From: Nocardia sienata NBRC 100364
GTDB taxonomy: Bacteria; Actinomycetota; Actinomycetes; Mycobacteriales; Mycobacteriaceae
DNA length: 59,399 nucleotides
NCBI RefSeq assembly: GCF_001613205.1
Contig: NZ_BDBX01000017.1
Span: 1-59,399, forward strand
Direction: 5' to 3'
In this document: one piece after another, positions 16,941 to 26,460 of the stretch
Numbering within the stretch: position 1 is the stretch's first letter
Layout of the letters: every line of letters begins with the position of its first letter
The notes under the pieces: model-generated
Told to the model about the DNA's origin: nothing
Seen by the model: the letters and a program-made list of their open reading frames with translations, nothing else
Database searches by the model: none
Program-made: the position numbers and the translations under genes

Positions 16941-17804
16941 TTACTCCGCTCGCGGGGTCGCGGAGAAACCACGGAACCGGCGCAGGTATCCGACGATGCG
17001 GCGTAGCGGCACCGCACGGGGCCAATCGTCCGGACGGAAATAGGCGTCGGTGCCGCCGTCCACGAAAACAACGCTGCCGCAGAGGAATTCGGCCGACGGA
17101 GACAGCATCATGTAGACCCAGTCGGCGATGTGTTCCGGTTTGCCGAAGCCGCCGGTGGGGACCGGGAACGCGTTGACCGCCTTGGCCTCGGTGGGGGAGG
17201 CGAGCTGGCGTTCGAGCAGCGGGGTGAGGATCGCGCCGGGGGCGATGACATTGAGCCGGATACCCGCCCCGGCCCATTCCGGCCGTACGGCACGACGGCG
17301 CACCCAGCGGCTGACCGCGATCTTGGAGCCCGCGTACACGAACGGCGCGGCGTGCTTGCCGAAGATCTTCACCGTCCGGACGGCGCGTTCGGTGTCGCCG
17401 GCCAGGAACGCCGCCACCGTCCGGCGCGGCACCGCCGGGACCGTGGTGGCGGAATTGCTGCCGAAGGCGACGACCCGTGCGGATCCGGTCGCCGCGAGCG
17501 CGGGCCGCCAGCCCTCCAGCAACTCGACCGTGCCGAGATAATTCACCGCGGCGATCACCGGCAAGCGGGCGGGATCGGGTACCGGCCCCAGCCCGGCCGC
17601 GAGTACAGCGCCGTCGAGCCGGCCGTCCGCGGCGGTCAGTACCGCGTCTATCGCGCTGCGCCGGCCCGCGGCGGTGGCGAGGTCGGCGACGATATCGGTC
17701 TCCTGGATATCCACACCGATCACGCGGTGACCCTCGGCGGTCAGTTTGTCGGCGACCGCCCTGCCCATCCCCGACGCCGCTCCCGTGACCGCGTAGACAC
17801 CCAT
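16941..17804 (-). CDS. Short-chain dehydrogenase/reductase
   Basis: 287 aa from ATG 17804 with GGAGAGGA upstream. Cofactor motif TGAASGMG; active-site tyrosine and lysine in YAGSKIAVSRW; VDGGTDAYF near the C-terminus. It resembles hydroxysteroid-dehydrogenase-like SDRs but has an insertion around residues 120-150 (RRTVAAFLAGDTERAVRTVK). Two identical 14-bp repeats upstream may be its regulatory site. Confidence 0.88.
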   Translation of the reverse strand: MGVYAVTGAASGMGRAVADKLTAEGHRVIGVDIQETDIVADLATAAGRRSAIDAVLTAADGRLDGAVLAAGLGPVPDPARLPVIAAVNYLGTVELLEGWRPALAATGSARVVAFGSNSATTVPAVPRRTVAAFLAGDTERAVRTVKIFGKHAAPFVYAGSKIAVSRWVRRRAVRPEWAGAGIRLNVIAPGAILTPLLERQLASPTEAKAVNAFPVPTGGFGKPEHIADWVYMMLSPSAEFLCGSVVFVDGGTDAYFRPDDWPRAVPLRRIVGYLRRFRGFSATPRAE

Positions 17805-17851
17805 CCGAAATCCTCTCCTCCGCCCCGGGACTGCCGTCCCCGGGCCATTCG

Positions 17852-17883
17852 ACGGAGTCTGTCAAAAGTACGGAGTCTGTCAA
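17852..17883 (-). promoter_or_regulatory. Direct repeats upstream of the SDR gene
   Basis: ACGGAGTCTGTCAA occurs at 17852-17865 and again at 17870-17883, 18 bp apart. Read on the minus strand each copy begins TTGACAGACTCCGT, so each contains a -35-like TTGACA. They probably are regulator binding sites or a duplicated promoter element. Confidence 0.5.
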
Positions 17884-17939
17884 GCGGCCTGGAGTGATCG
17901 GGCGGCGATCGCGACCGGCCGGCGGTGCACGCCTGCGGG

Positions 17940-18341
17940 TCAGCCGGGCAGGCGCAGATACTCGGGCAGGGTGAGGCAGACGAGGCCGAAGTCGTATCCC
18001 TTCTGCACGTACACCTCGGTGCCCACACCGTCGGCCGATACCGAATGCCGACCGGACACCGTCGGCGCCCAATCCGCGGTGTACATGTCGGGGCCGGCCT
18101 GTTCGATCGGTCCGAATGTGCCGCCGGGCTGCCCGTTCACCAGGTCCTCCAGTGCGCTGACCCCGTCTCCGCGGATCGTGACCGTGTAGGTGCAGCCCGT
18201 GCCGTACTGGACGAAACCGAGACCGAAACCACCGGAAACGCTCACCCCCGACACCGCGGCCGAGGCGCCGGGGGCCGGCCCGAACGCGGTCACAGTTGCG
18301 AGAGCGCAGGTGGTGAGAAGAGTGCGTGCGGCGGTCGTCAT
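17940..18341 (-). CDS. Small secreted protein, unrecognised
   Basis: 133 aa from ATG 18341. Sec signal peptide (TTAARTLLTTCALATVTAFG, cleavage after ASA), then about 105 residues with an Ig-like beta pattern (VSVSGGFGLGFVQYGTGCTY, ADWAPTVSGRHSVSADGVG). Two cysteines in the mature part could form a disulphide. I do not recognise a family. Mycobacteriales secrete many such small proteins. Confidence 0.7.
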   Translation of the reverse strand: MTTAARTLLTTCALATVTAFGPAPGASAAVSGVSVSGGFGLGFVQYGTGCTYTVTIRGDGVSALEDLVNGQPGGTFGPIEQAGPDMYTADWAPTVSGRHSVSADGVGTEVYVQKGYDFGLVCLTLPEYLRLPG

Positions 18342-18845
18342 GGCGCGTGCTCCAGTCGGATCGACGGTGGGTACACGGTGCAGCGTCCTGTAGGTAAGTG
18401 CAGCACCCCGCGGTCGCGCGGCACAGGCCCCGTCGATCACGAAGTAGTTCCGGTTGATGCCGGTGCGGGCCGGGAGGCGAGGTCGCCGGGCCCGGCCACC
18501 TCACCCACGACGACTGGCACATTCCGGCGGGTGTGTAACACCTGGAGGCCTTCCGGTGAATAACCGTGCGTAAAAGTTACGGCCACCCGGCGATTGCCGG
18601 CGGAATGCTGTCCGGGCCGGTGCTGGTGCCACGGTGATATCGCAGAATCGTATAACCGTTGAACGAGACGAGTATCGCGGAATTCTCGCCGTCCTGCACG
18701 GTTATTGATCAGCAATTTAAAGGATGGGTTTTCCGTTTAATTCCTGATATGCACGCGAACTCCGAATATCGGTATGGTCCTGTGCGCGAATGAAATCGCA
18801 GCCGCCCGGCCCAGGGTCGGTTCACGTGAGAAGGAATTGAACGTA
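18342..18845. other. Intergenic region with AT-rich segment
   Basis: About 500 bp between divergent secreted-protein genes. No gene is supported. 18690-18790 is clearly AT-rich for this genome (GTTATTGATCAGCAATTTAA, then TTTTCCGTTTAATTCC) and probably holds the promoter of the rightward gene. Confidence 0.4.
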
Positions 18846-19454
18846 ATGAAGTTCGGCACTTTCGCCGCTACCGCACTTCTGTCCGTCGCCGCTGTAGGGA
18901 TTTCCGCCGGCGTGGTGCACGCCGAACCCGCGGCCGGCGCTCCGGAGATCAAGAGCGAGGGCATCGACCAGGGCGTCGCCTACGAGACCAGCGTCGACCA
19001 GAAGACCCAGACGATCACCACCGAGGTACACGACGGGCGGTTCGAACTGACGCCGGACGGCGCCAAAGCTGTGCTCAAGGCCGTCAGCGGTGCCGTAGTG
19101 GCCGAAGTGCCGCTGCAGTACGAGATCTCCGGCAGCGAGATGGCGGTGGCCCACGAGATCAGCGCCGACGGCACCACTCTAGAGCTGACCCCGACGGTCA
19201 CCGCCGAGAACATCGGCGAGATGCGGCCGGTCAGCTCGATGACCCGGCTGACCACCGAATTACAGGAGAACGTTGTCGGTGTCGCGGTGGGCGCGGTACT
19301 CGGCGGCCTGCTCGGCGCGCTCATCGGGCTCGGATTCCTCAGCATCATCACCGGTCCGATCGGTCTGGTCGTGGGCGCGGTGGCCGGCGGTTACATCACC
19401 GGCGGGCAGCCGTTCGTCGACGCGGTGATGGCCGTGCTGCGCGGCGAACCGTGA
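18846..19454 (+). CDS. Exported protein with C-terminal glycine-rich membrane segment, unrecognised
   Basis: 202 aa from ATG 18846 with AAGGA upstream. Signal peptide MKFGTFAATALLSVAAVG to VHAEP. The mature N-terminal domain is acidic (residues 35-130). From about 138 a Gly/Ala zipper (VGAVLGGLLGALIGLGFL and IGLVVGAVAGGYITGG) could span the membrane once or twice. I recognise the type from Nocardia but cannot name a function. The stop overlaps the start of the next gene (GTGA), so the two are probably one operon. Confidence 0.8.
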   Translation: MKFGTFAATALLSVAAVGISAGVVHAEPAAGAPEIKSEGIDQGVAYETSVDQKTQTITTEVHDGRFELTPDGAKAVLKAVSGAVVAEVPLQYEISGSEMAVAHEISADGTTLELTPTVTAENIGEMRPVSSMTRLTTELQENVVGVAVGAVLGGLLGALIGLGFLSIITGPIGLVVGAVAGGYITGGQPFVDAVMAVLRGEP

Positions 19455-20176
19455 CCCAGCCGGGCCCGGACGAGGACGGCGGGCGGCCGCCGCTCTCGCA
19501 GCAGGACAAACGCGCCCGGGTCGGCGCCACCGCCGCCGCGATAGCCATCGCGGCGGTGGTGACCTCGATTGTGCTGGGAATCGGCGTGGCCGCACTACTG
19601 GCCACCGCCGGCAGCGACGATACGGCCGAGGATGTCGCCGCGCCGACTGCCCCCGCGACGACCGCCCTCACCGGCGCTACCGAGACCTCGCCCGCCCCGG
19701 TGGCGCCACCGTCGGTGCTGGTGCCCTCGACGGTCCCGCCGACCACCACCGTCTCGGCGGTCGGTATCGCGGGATCGGCCAACAAAGAGGCCAAACAGGC
19801 CCCACCGAAGGTCGAGGTCGCGAGCGGGGAGTGCCTGAGCGCGCTGGGGGAGAAGGAGGTGAGCAAGGCCTCCTGCGGTAGCGGGGAATCCCGTTACAAG
19901 GTGGCCGCTGTCGGCCCGGCGGGGACCGTGTGTCCCTCGGACGCCGACGCGAGTCACACCATCGGCGAAACGACCCTGTGCCTCGATATCGACTGGGTCG
20001 TCGGCAGCTGTGTGGATGTCTCGGGCGACCAGCCGCAACGCACGGAATGCGGGCCGGGCGGGGTGCAGGTGATCAGCATCCTGCCGGATACGGTGAACCC
20101 CAACGCGTGCCCGTCGGCCGACCGCGGGTTCGTCTACGACGAACGCCGGTTCGTGGTCTGTATCGGCGATCGATAG
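19451..20176 (+). CDS. Membrane-anchored extracytoplasmic protein, LppU-like domain
   Basis: 241 aa from GTG 19451, overlapping the previous stop by 4 bases. One transmembrane helix (residues about 25-52, AAAIAIAAVVTSIVLGIG), then a Thr/Pro/Ala-rich linker, then a domain with six cysteines (ECLS, ASCG, TVCPS, TLCLD, GSCVD, RTECG) plus two more near the end. The spacing and the WVVGSCVDV element recall the LppU/SCO3897 family. Function unknown. Likely acts at the cell surface with its partner. Confidence 0.72.
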   Translation: MTQPGPDEDGGRPPLSQQDKRARVGATAAAIAIAAVVTSIVLGIGVAALLATAGSDDTAEDVAAPTAPATTALTGATETSPAPVAPPSVLVPSTVPPTTTVSAVGIAGSANKEAKQAPPKVEVASGECLSALGEKEVSKASCGSGESRYKVAAVGPAGTVCPSDADASHTIGETTLCLDIDWVVGSCVDVSGDQPQRTECGPGGVQVISILPDTVNPNACPSADRGFVYDERRFVVCIGDR

Positions 20177-20187
20177 ACCGGTCCGGT

Positions 20188-20207
20188 CGCCCGGTGACGG
20201 CCGGGCG
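20188..20207. terminator. Terminator-like hairpin
   Basis: CGCCCGG (20188-20194) pairs with CCGGGCG (20201-20207), loop of six, 12 bases after the LppU-like stop codon. Confidence 0.4.
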
Positions 20208-20259
20208 GCCGGGCTCGGCCGCGGCGATTCCGGCGCTCCGGGCCGGGTTAAGCTGATTC

Positions 20260-21912
20260 ATGGCTCTGTCCCGGCGTCGTTTACTGCAGGCGGGCACCGC
20301 TGGTGCGGCCGCGCTCCTGGCCGGCGCGGGTCTCGCGAGCAGCGCTCCGTATCGGGCGCCGCGATGGCTCGGTGACCCCTTCACCCTGGGGGTGGCGTCC
20401 GGAGACCCGCTGCCCGACGGGGTCGTGCTGTGGACTCGGCTGGCACCGGACCCGTTCGCGCCCGATTCGCTCGGTGGCACCGCCCGAGCGCCGGTCACCG
20501 TCGAGTACGAGGTCGCCGAGGACGAGCATTTCCGCCGTATCGCCGCGCGCGGCAGCGCGCTGGCCACCCGGGCACTGGCCCACAGTGTGCATCCGGAGGT
20601 CCGGGGACTGGCCCCGGATCGCTGGTACTACTACCGCTTCCGCGCCGGCGCGGCGATATCCCCGGTGGGCCGTACCCGTACCGCCCCCGCCGCGGGCGCG
20701 CCGGTGGCGCGGTTGCGCTTCGCCTTCGCCTCCTGCCAGCACTGGAGTTCCGGCTACTACACCGCCTATCGGCATCTGTGCGAGGAAGACCTCGATTTCG
20801 TGGTGCACCTGGGCGATTACATCTACGAGAAGGAGTGGGCGCGCGGCCGCGCGGGCGTCGCGATCCCGGAGACGCTGCGCGCGGAGGCCGCCGATCTCAC
20901 CGGCTACCGGCTGCGGTACGCGCAGTACAAGGCCGAACCCGAACTGCGTGCCGCGCACGCCGCGTACCCCTGGATCTGCACCTTCGACGATCACGAGATC
21001 GACAACAACTGGGCCGGTTTCGATCCGGGCGCCGGGATCGATATCCATCTGCTGCCGGCCCTGTTCCGGCGGCGCCGCGCGGCCGCGTTCCGGGCGATGT
21101 ACGAACATCTGCCGCTGCGTATCGAACAGCTCCCCGCCGGACCCTACGTCCGGATGCACCGTCGCTACGCCTTCGGTGACCTCGCCGACCTCACCATGCT
21201 CGACACGCGCCAGCACCGGACGTCACTGGTCTGCGGTGACGGCGGCAACCTGGTGCTCGACTGCCCGGATCGCTTCGCGGCGGACCGCACCATCCTGGGT
21301 GCCCCGCAACGCGATTGGCTGATCGACGGCCTTACTCGCTCCCCGGCCCGCTGGCAGATCCTGGGCAATCAGGTCGCGATGGCGCAGTCCGACCACGACC
21401 CGGGCCCGGCGGTCGCGGTGGGCACCGACGCCTGGGACGGCTATGTCGCCGACCGCGATGCGGTACTCGCCGCGGCGGCGGCGCGCGGACGTGCGAACCT
21501 GGTGGTGCTCACCGGTGACCGGCACGAGAACTACGTGGTCGATCTGCGGGGGAACTATCGCGACCCGCACTCTCCGGTGGTGGCCACGGAGTTCACCGGG
21601 ACTTCGATCACCACCGGACGCGACGGTGCCGACCTGCCTCCGCGGGGCCGGACGCTGCTGGCCGCCAACCCCGATATGAAGTTCTTCAACGGCCAGCGGG
21701 GTTATGTCCGGGTGGAGGTCGACGAGCGGCTGTGGCGCAGCGATTACCGGGTGGTGCCCTATGTCGGGCGGCCCGGGGCGCCGATCAGCACCCGGGCGAC
21801 CTATGTCGTGGAGCACGGCAGACCCGGCGCGCAGGCCGGCTGGGACCCCGGGCCCGCCGTGCCCGAGGTATCGGTTCCGGGCCCGGCTCCGGCGGCGGAA
21901 GCAGGCCGGTGA
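20260..21912 (+). CDS. phoD: PhoD-type alkaline phosphatase/phosphodiesterase, Tat-exported
   Basis: 550 aa. Twin-arginine signal SRRRLLQAGTAGAAALLAGA at the N-terminus, then the PhoD N-terminal domain (FTLGVASGDPLPDGVVLWTR) and the metallophosphatase core: FASCQHW, VVHLGDYIYE, TFDDHEIDNNW and LTGDRHENYVVDL, which supply Ca/Fe ligands. It hydrolyses phosphate mono- and diesters outside the membrane and is usually induced by phosphate starvation. No clear PHO box was found in the 80-bp upstream gap. Confidence 0.95.
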   Translation: MALSRRRLLQAGTAGAAALLAGAGLASSAPYRAPRWLGDPFTLGVASGDPLPDGVVLWTRLAPDPFAPDSLGGTARAPVTVEYEVAEDEHFRRIAARGSALATRALAHSVHPEVRGLAPDRWYYYRFRAGAAISPVGRTRTAPAAGAPVARLRFAFASCQHWSSGYYTAYRHLCEEDLDFVVHLGDYIYEKEWARGRAGVAIPETLRAEAADLTGYRLRYAQYKAEPELRAAHAAYPWICTFDDHEIDNNWAGFDPGAGIDIHLLPALFRRRRAAAFRAMYEHLPLRIEQLPAGPYVRMHRRYAFGDLADLTMLDTRQHRTSLVCGDGGNLVLDCPDRFAADRTILGAPQRDWLIDGLTRSPARWQILGNQVAMAQSDHDPGPAVAVGTDAWDGYVADRDAVLAAAAARGRANLVVLTGDRHENYVVDLRGNYRDPHSPVVATEFTGTSITTGRDGADLPPRGRTLLAANPDMKFFNGQRGYVRVEVDERLWRSDYRVVPYVGRPGAPISTRATYVVEHGRPGAQAGWDPGPAVPEVSVPGPAPAAEAGR

Positions 21913-22011
21913 GCGGGAAGGGGCCGCGTTCGGGCAGGTTGGCCGAAAGTACCGATTTCGTGTCCGCGGGTATGTGCCCCCGACGGTGATCCAGGCCATA
22001 GTCTCGGAAAG

Positions 22012-23799
22012 ATGTCCAGTTCCGCAACGAGCACCGGCACCGGCGCCGGGCCCGGCCAGACCTTCGACTACGACGTCCTCGTCATCGGCTCCGGATTCGG
22101 GGGCAGCGTCAGCGCCCTGCGGTTGACCGAGAAGGGATACCGGGTCGGCGTCCTCGAGGCCGGCCGCCGCTTCGCCGACGACGAATTCGCCAAGACGTCC
22201 TGGCGTGCCAGGCAGTACCTGTGGGCGCCGTATCTCGGCTGCTTCGGTATCCAGCGGCTCGCGCTGCTGAAGAACACCCTGATCATGGCCGGGGCGGGGG
22301 TCGGCGGCGGCTCCCTGGTCTACGCCAACACCCTCTACGAGCCGCCGGAGAAGTTCTTCCGCGACGGCCAGTGGGCGGGTATCACGGACTGGAAAGACGA
22401 ACTCACGCCCTACTACGACCAGGCCAAACGCATGCTGGGCGTGACCACGAATCCGGCGACCACGCCGACCGACCGGGTTTTCCTGGAGGTCGCCGAGGAG
22501 CTGGGCGTCGCCGATTCCTATCAGCGGACGCCGGTCGGCGTCTTCTTCGGCGGTCCTGGGAGCCGGCCCGGCGAAGATGTGCCGGATCCGTATTTCGGCG
22601 GCGCCGGGCCCGCCCGCCGCACCTGCACCCACTGCGGCGAATGTATGACGGGCTGTCGTCACAACGCCAAGAACACCCTGGTCAAAAACTATCTGTATCT
22701 GGCCGAGCAGGCCGGGGCCACGGTGCACGCGCTGCGCACCGTCACCGATGTGTTACCGCTGCCCGGCGGCGGCTACACGGTGTCGACGGTGACCACCGGG
22801 CGCTGGCTGCGCAAGAAACGCGCTACGTTCACCGCCGAGCAGGTGATCTTCTCCGCGGCCTCCCTGGGTACGCAGCGGCTGCTGCACAAACTGCGTGACT
22901 CCGGTTCGCTGCCCGATATCTCCGGTCGTCTGGGCTTCCTGTCCCGGACCAACTCCGAGGAACTGCTCGCGATCCGCAGCCGGGACAAGACCAGCGATTT
23001 CACCAAGGGGGTGGCGATCACCTCCTCGATCCATCCCGATCACGACACCCATATCGAACCGGTGCGCTACGGCAAGGGCAGCAATGTCATCTCGCTGATG
23101 GGCAGTGTCATGGTCGACGAGCAACCAGGTGTGTCCAAACGCCGGCTGTGGCTGCGCGAGATGTGGCGGCACCGTCGTGACCTCCCGCATCTGCACAACC
23201 CGCGGGGCTGGTCGGAACAGATGATCGGCCTGCTGGTGATGCAGTCGGTGGACAATTCGATCACGACCTATACCAAACGCGGGCTGTTCGGCCGCAGGAT
23301 GACCACCCGGCAGGGCGAGGGCGCACCCAACCCGACCTGGATCCCGGCCGGGCACGAGGTGGGCCGCCGGGTCGCCGACAAGATCGACGGTATCGCCGGC
23401 GGCGCCACCAGCAGTGTGTTCAATATTCCGATGACCGGTCATTTCATCGGCGGCTGCGTGATCGGCGAGAGCCCGCAGACCGGTGTTGTGGACCCCTACC
23501 AGCGGCTCTACGGTTATCCGGGCCTGCACGTAATCGACGGTTCGACCATTTCGGCCAACCTCGGCGTCAATCCCTCCCTCACCATCACCGCGCAGTCCGA
23601 ACGCGCGGTGGCGATGTGGCCGAACAAGGGCGAGGCCGATCCGCGGCCGCCGCTCGGCGCGCCCTATCGGCGGGTCGCCCCGGTCGCCCCGGCGTCGCCG
23701 GTGGTGCCGGAGTCGGCGCCCGCGGCGCTGCGGCTACCGCTGATCGAAGTGAACCATCGGCCCGATCCCGCTGCCGTGGGCGGTGAGGAGTCGCGCTGA
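22012..23799 (+). CDS. choD: GMC oxidoreductase, ChoD-type cholesterol oxidase
   Basis: 595 aa. FAD motif VLVIGSGFGGSVSALRLTEK, the family-specific cysteine cluster CTHCGECMTGCRHNAKNTL, and the C-terminal GMC signature (NLGVNPSLTITAQSERA) match mycobacterial ChoD (Rv3409c type). No signal peptide. The annotation as cholesterol oxidase comes from the family. Its true substrate in mycobacteria is disputed, so other sterols or alcohols are possible. A Pro/Ala-rich tail of about 60 residues follows the domain. Confidence 0.9.
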   Translation: MSSSATSTGTGAGPGQTFDYDVLVIGSGFGGSVSALRLTEKGYRVGVLEAGRRFADDEFAKTSWRARQYLWAPYLGCFGIQRLALLKNTLIMAGAGVGGGSLVYANTLYEPPEKFFRDGQWAGITDWKDELTPYYDQAKRMLGVTTNPATTPTDRVFLEVAEELGVADSYQRTPVGVFFGGPGSRPGEDVPDPYFGGAGPARRTCTHCGECMTGCRHNAKNTLVKNYLYLAEQAGATVHALRTVTDVLPLPGGGYTVSTVTTGRWLRKKRATFTAEQVIFSAASLGTQRLLHKLRDSGSLPDISGRLGFLSRTNSEELLAIRSRDKTSDFTKGVAITSSIHPDHDTHIEPVRYGKGSNVISLMGSVMVDEQPGVSKRRLWLREMWRHRRDLPHLHNPRGWSEQMIGLLVMQSVDNSITTYTKRGLFGRRMTTRQGEGAPNPTWIPAGHEVGRRVADKIDGIAGGATSSVFNIPMTGHFIGGCVIGESPQTGVVDPYQRLYGYPGLHVIDGSTISANLGVNPSLTITAQSERAVAMWPNKGEADPRPPLGAPYRRVAPVAPASPVVPESAPAALRLPLIEVNHRPDPAAVGGEESR

Positions 23800-23821
23800 G
23801 CAGCCGGAACACCGGCTCCTC
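23798..23821. terminator. Weak hairpin after choD
   Basis: AGCCGG and CCGGCT with an AACA loop, extended by GAG/CTC, starting at the choD stop codon. Confidence 0.4.
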
Positions 23822-24062
23822 GGACGGGCGTCGCGAGGGTCTCCGGGGCCGGTTTTCCCGCAGGTGTGAGCGCCTTCACATACGCTGGTGAGTAGCTGAT
23901 GAGAGGTGCCCGGTGACCCCGTGCCGGTGCCGGCTGCGTTTACCCAGGGAGAATCCCGGGTAACGGATTGAGGTCGATACTCGCCGGAACCCGGTCGCCG
24001 GCGGGCGCGACGTCATGGGTCGGCCGGGCCGACACGGACGCGTGCGCCGGAGAGGACTGACC

Positions 24063-25412
24063 GTGACGGACCAGCAGTCGCAACCAGCACAGGTCGAACC
24101 ACCGCAACTCAAGAGGTCGGTGGCGGCCTCGGCAATGGGCAATGCCACCGAATGGTTCGACTACGGCGTCTACGCCGCAACCGCCACCTACCTGACCGAC
24201 GCTTTCTTCCCCGGGGAACTCGGCACCCTCGGCACCATGCTCGGCTTCGCCATCTCCTTCGTCCTGCGGCCGGTCGGTGGCATGGTCTGGGGTCCGCTGG
24301 GCGATCGGGTGGGCCGCAAAGTGGTGCTGGCCACCACCATCCTGCTCATGGCCGCCGCCACCGGTCTGATCGGTGTGCTGCCGACCCACGGCCAGGTCGG
24401 CGTGCTCGCCCCCATCCTGCTGATCCTGCTCCGCGTGGTGCAGGGTTTCTCGACCGGCGGTGAGTACGGTGGCGCGGCCACCTACCTGGCCGAATGCGCG
24501 AGCGACAAGAAGCGTGGCTTCTTCGGCAGCTTCCTGGAGTTCGGCACACTCGGTGGTTTCGTCGGCGGTTCGGCGGTCGTGCTGCTGTGCCAGCTGATCC
24601 TCGGTTCGGACGCCATGCATGATTGGGGCTGGCGGATCCCGTTCCTGATCGCCATCCCGCTGGGCGCGATCGGCTGGTACCTGCGGACCAAGCTCGACGA
24701 GTCGCCGGTGTTCACCGAGGTCAACGAACAGGAGCATCCCGAAGGCGGGCTGCGGGTGCTGATCACCACCTACAAGCGTGAGCTGCTGACCCTGTCCGGC
24801 CTGGTCATCGCGCTGAACGTGGCGAACTACACGCTGCTCACCTACCAGCCGACCTATCTGCAGAACACCATCGGCCTCGGCGAGTCCACCACCACCGCCA
24901 TGATGCTCATCGGCCAGGTGGCGATGATGGCGTGCGTCCCCTTCTTCGGCCGGTTGTCCGACCGTACCGGGCGACGGCCGCTGTGGTTGTTCTCGCTGGT
25001 CGGCCTGGCGGTGCTGGCCGTGCCGATGTACTGGCTGATGGGCGTGGGCACCGGCTGGGCGATTGTGGGCTTCGTCGTGCTGGGCCTGCTGTACGTTCCG
25101 CAGCTGTCCACCATCAGCGCGACCTTCCCGGCCATCTTCCCGACCCATGTGCGCTACGCCGGGTTCGCCCTGGCCTACAACGTGTCCACGGCCGCGTTCG
25201 GTGGTACCGCTCCGCTGGTGAACGAGGCGGTGATCGAAGCCACCGGTTGGAGTCTGTTCCCCGCCCTCTATATGGTGGCCGCCGCGCTGATCGGTCTCGT
25301 GGCATGGTATTTCCTGCGGGAGACCGCCGGGACGTCGTTGCGCGGCACCGAAGTGCCCGATGCCGCCGAACCCGACCCGCCGGCCACCGAAGAGAAGCAA
25401 ATCGTCGCGTGA
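24063..25412 (+). CDS. MHS-family MFS symporter (ProP-like)
   Basis: 449 aa from GTG 24063 with GGAGAGGA upstream. Twelve helices. MGNATEWFDYGVYA and RVVQGFSTGGEYGGAATYLAE are typical of metabolite:H+ symporters (proline/betaine, alpha-ketoglutarate, shikimate). Motif A is GDRVGRKVVLA. The substrate cannot be assigned. A hotdog thioesterase gene follows 24 bp downstream and is likely co-transcribed. Confidence 0.92.
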   Translation: MTDQQSQPAQVEPPQLKRSVAASAMGNATEWFDYGVYAATATYLTDAFFPGELGTLGTMLGFAISFVLRPVGGMVWGPLGDRVGRKVVLATTILLMAAATGLIGVLPTHGQVGVLAPILLILLRVVQGFSTGGEYGGAATYLAECASDKKRGFFGSFLEFGTLGGFVGGSAVVLLCQLILGSDAMHDWGWRIPFLIAIPLGAIGWYLRTKLDESPVFTEVNEQEHPEGGLRVLITTYKRELLTLSGLVIALNVANYTLLTYQPTYLQNTIGLGESTTTAMMLIGQVAMMACVPFFGRLSDRTGRRPLWLFSLVGLAVLAVPMYWLMGVGTGWAIVGFVVLGLLYVPQLSTISATFPAIFPTHVRYAGFALAYNVSTAAFGGTAPLVNEAVIEATGWSLFPALYMVAAALIGLVAWYFLRETAGTSLRGTEVPDAAEPDPPATEEKQIVA

Positions 25413-25436
25413 TCCATCGGAAGGGCCGACCCTGTT

Positions 25437-25898
25437 ATGAGTGATGTCCGCAACCCGCCCATCGCCGAGGTCGTCAACTCGGCGCTGGAACAGACCATCC
25501 CGGTGGCGCACCGGATGGGGGTGCACGCCGAGGAGGTGCGCCGCGGGTACGCCGCCGCCACGGTGCCCGTCGAGGGCAACGGCAATCATTTCGGTGTCAT
25601 GTACGCCGGGGTGCTGTTCACCGTGGGCGAGATCCTGGGCGGCGCCATCGCGGTGGCCAGTTTCGATACCACGCGGTTCTATCCGCTGGTGAAGGACCTG
25701 CGGATCGTGTTCCGGAAACCGGCGACCACGGCGGTCCGTGCCCAGGCCACTCTGGACGACGCGGAGATCGACCGGATCGCGGCGGAGGCCGCGGCCAACG
25801 GTAAAGCGGATTTCACGCTACGGGCGGTCCTCAGCGATACCGAGGGTGTGGTCGTCGCCGAAACCGAAGGGCTGTACCAGCTGCGCGCCCACCGGTGA
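25437..25898 (+). CDS. Hotdog-fold thioesterase (YiiD C-terminal/DUF4442-like)
   Basis: 153 aa. GNGNHFGVMYAGVLFTVGEI followed by LGGAIAVASF is the hotdog helix region, and VKDLRIVFRKPATTAVRAQA the following strands. Likely acyl-CoA thioesterase. Second gene after the MHS symporter, and ends in a bidirectional terminator shared with the convergent secreted-protein gene. Confidence 0.78.
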   Translation: MSDVRNPPIAEVVNSALEQTIPVAHRMGVHAEEVRRGYAAATVPVEGNGNHFGVMYAGVLFTVGEILGGAIAVASFDTTRFYPLVKDLRIVFRKPATTAVRAQATLDDAEIDRIAAEAAANGKADFTLRAVLSDTEGVVVAETEGLYQLRAHR

Positions 25899-25929
25899 GC
25901 GCGCCGCCGCGGCGCTTCGCGGCGATATC

Positions 25930-25961
25930 GGCCCGGCCTTCCCGTACGGGGGAGCCGGGCC
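25930..25961. terminator. Bidirectional terminator between convergent genes
   Basis: GGCCCGGC (25930-25937) pairs with GCCGGGCC (25954-25961), with an inner CCCGTACGGG stem. Confidence 0.75.
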
Positions 25962-25976
25962 GCGGCCGGTCCGACG

Positions 25977-26345
25977 TCAGTGGCCGGCCGAACCGGTCGG
26001 CGTCGGCGGGACCATCCGCCAGGGGCCGCAGTTCTCGGTTTTGAAACCCGCGTCGGTCGGTTTCACGGTGACCCGGATCGGGCCCAGCTTCGTGTAATTG
26101 TTCTCGATGATGTAATGCATATTCGTGTTGTCGCCCTCGACCAGCCGCAGCCGCCGCCAGTCGCAGCTCCGGGTGGGATCGGCGGGCCCGGACGATTCCC
26201 ACGTTCCGGGCCGGATATCGACGCCGACCCGGTAGACGCCGTCGTGCGATATGTGATCCGCGGGCTCGGCCGCCGCGATACCGCCGCCCAGCACGGTCGC
26301 CGCCGACAACACCGCACCGGCGATCAGAAACGTGCCTGCACGCAT
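25977..26345 (-). CDS. Small secreted protein, unrecognised
   Basis: 122 aa from ATG 26345 with GAGGAGAA upstream. Signal peptide RAGTFLIAGAVLSAATVLGG ending at AAAEP. The mature domain has GVYRVGVDIRPGTWESSGPA and two cysteines (RSCDWRR, TENCGPW). The phrase 'G-x-Y-x-V-G-x-D-I-x-P-G-T-W' is found in small extracytoplasmic domains of actinobacteria of unknown role. Divergent from the GTPase gene. Confidence 0.78.
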   Translation of the reverse strand: MRAGTFLIAGAVLSAATVLGGGIAAAEPADHISHDGVYRVGVDIRPGTWESSGPADPTRSCDWRRLRLVEGDNTNMHYIIENNYTKLGPIRVTVKPTDAGFKTENCGPWRMVPPTPTGSAGH

Positions 26346-26428
26346 TCGTTCTCCTCGGTATCTCTTTGTTTCTCGATACAGTGAGATCCTCCCGATCTCC
26401 CCCGGCACGTCTACCAGAGTCGCGCTAT

Positions 26429-26460
26429 CGATTTCGAAGAATCGCGATATTCCCGGGAAT
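26429..26460. promoter_or_regulatory. Nested palindromes in a divergent promoter region
   Basis: CGATT...AATCG (26429-26444) and the perfect 12-bp palindrome ATTCCCGGGAAT (26449-26460) sit midway between the secreted-protein gene and the COG0523 GTPase gene, in an AT-rich patch. They are plausible operators. They do not resemble a Zur or IdeR box. Confidence 0.45.

Noticed and set aside
23940..25589. A 549-codon minus-strand frame opposite the MHS symporter
   Set aside because: Composition is shadow-like (Gln/His/Gly-rich, no domains), and the plus strand encodes a twelve-helix transporter.
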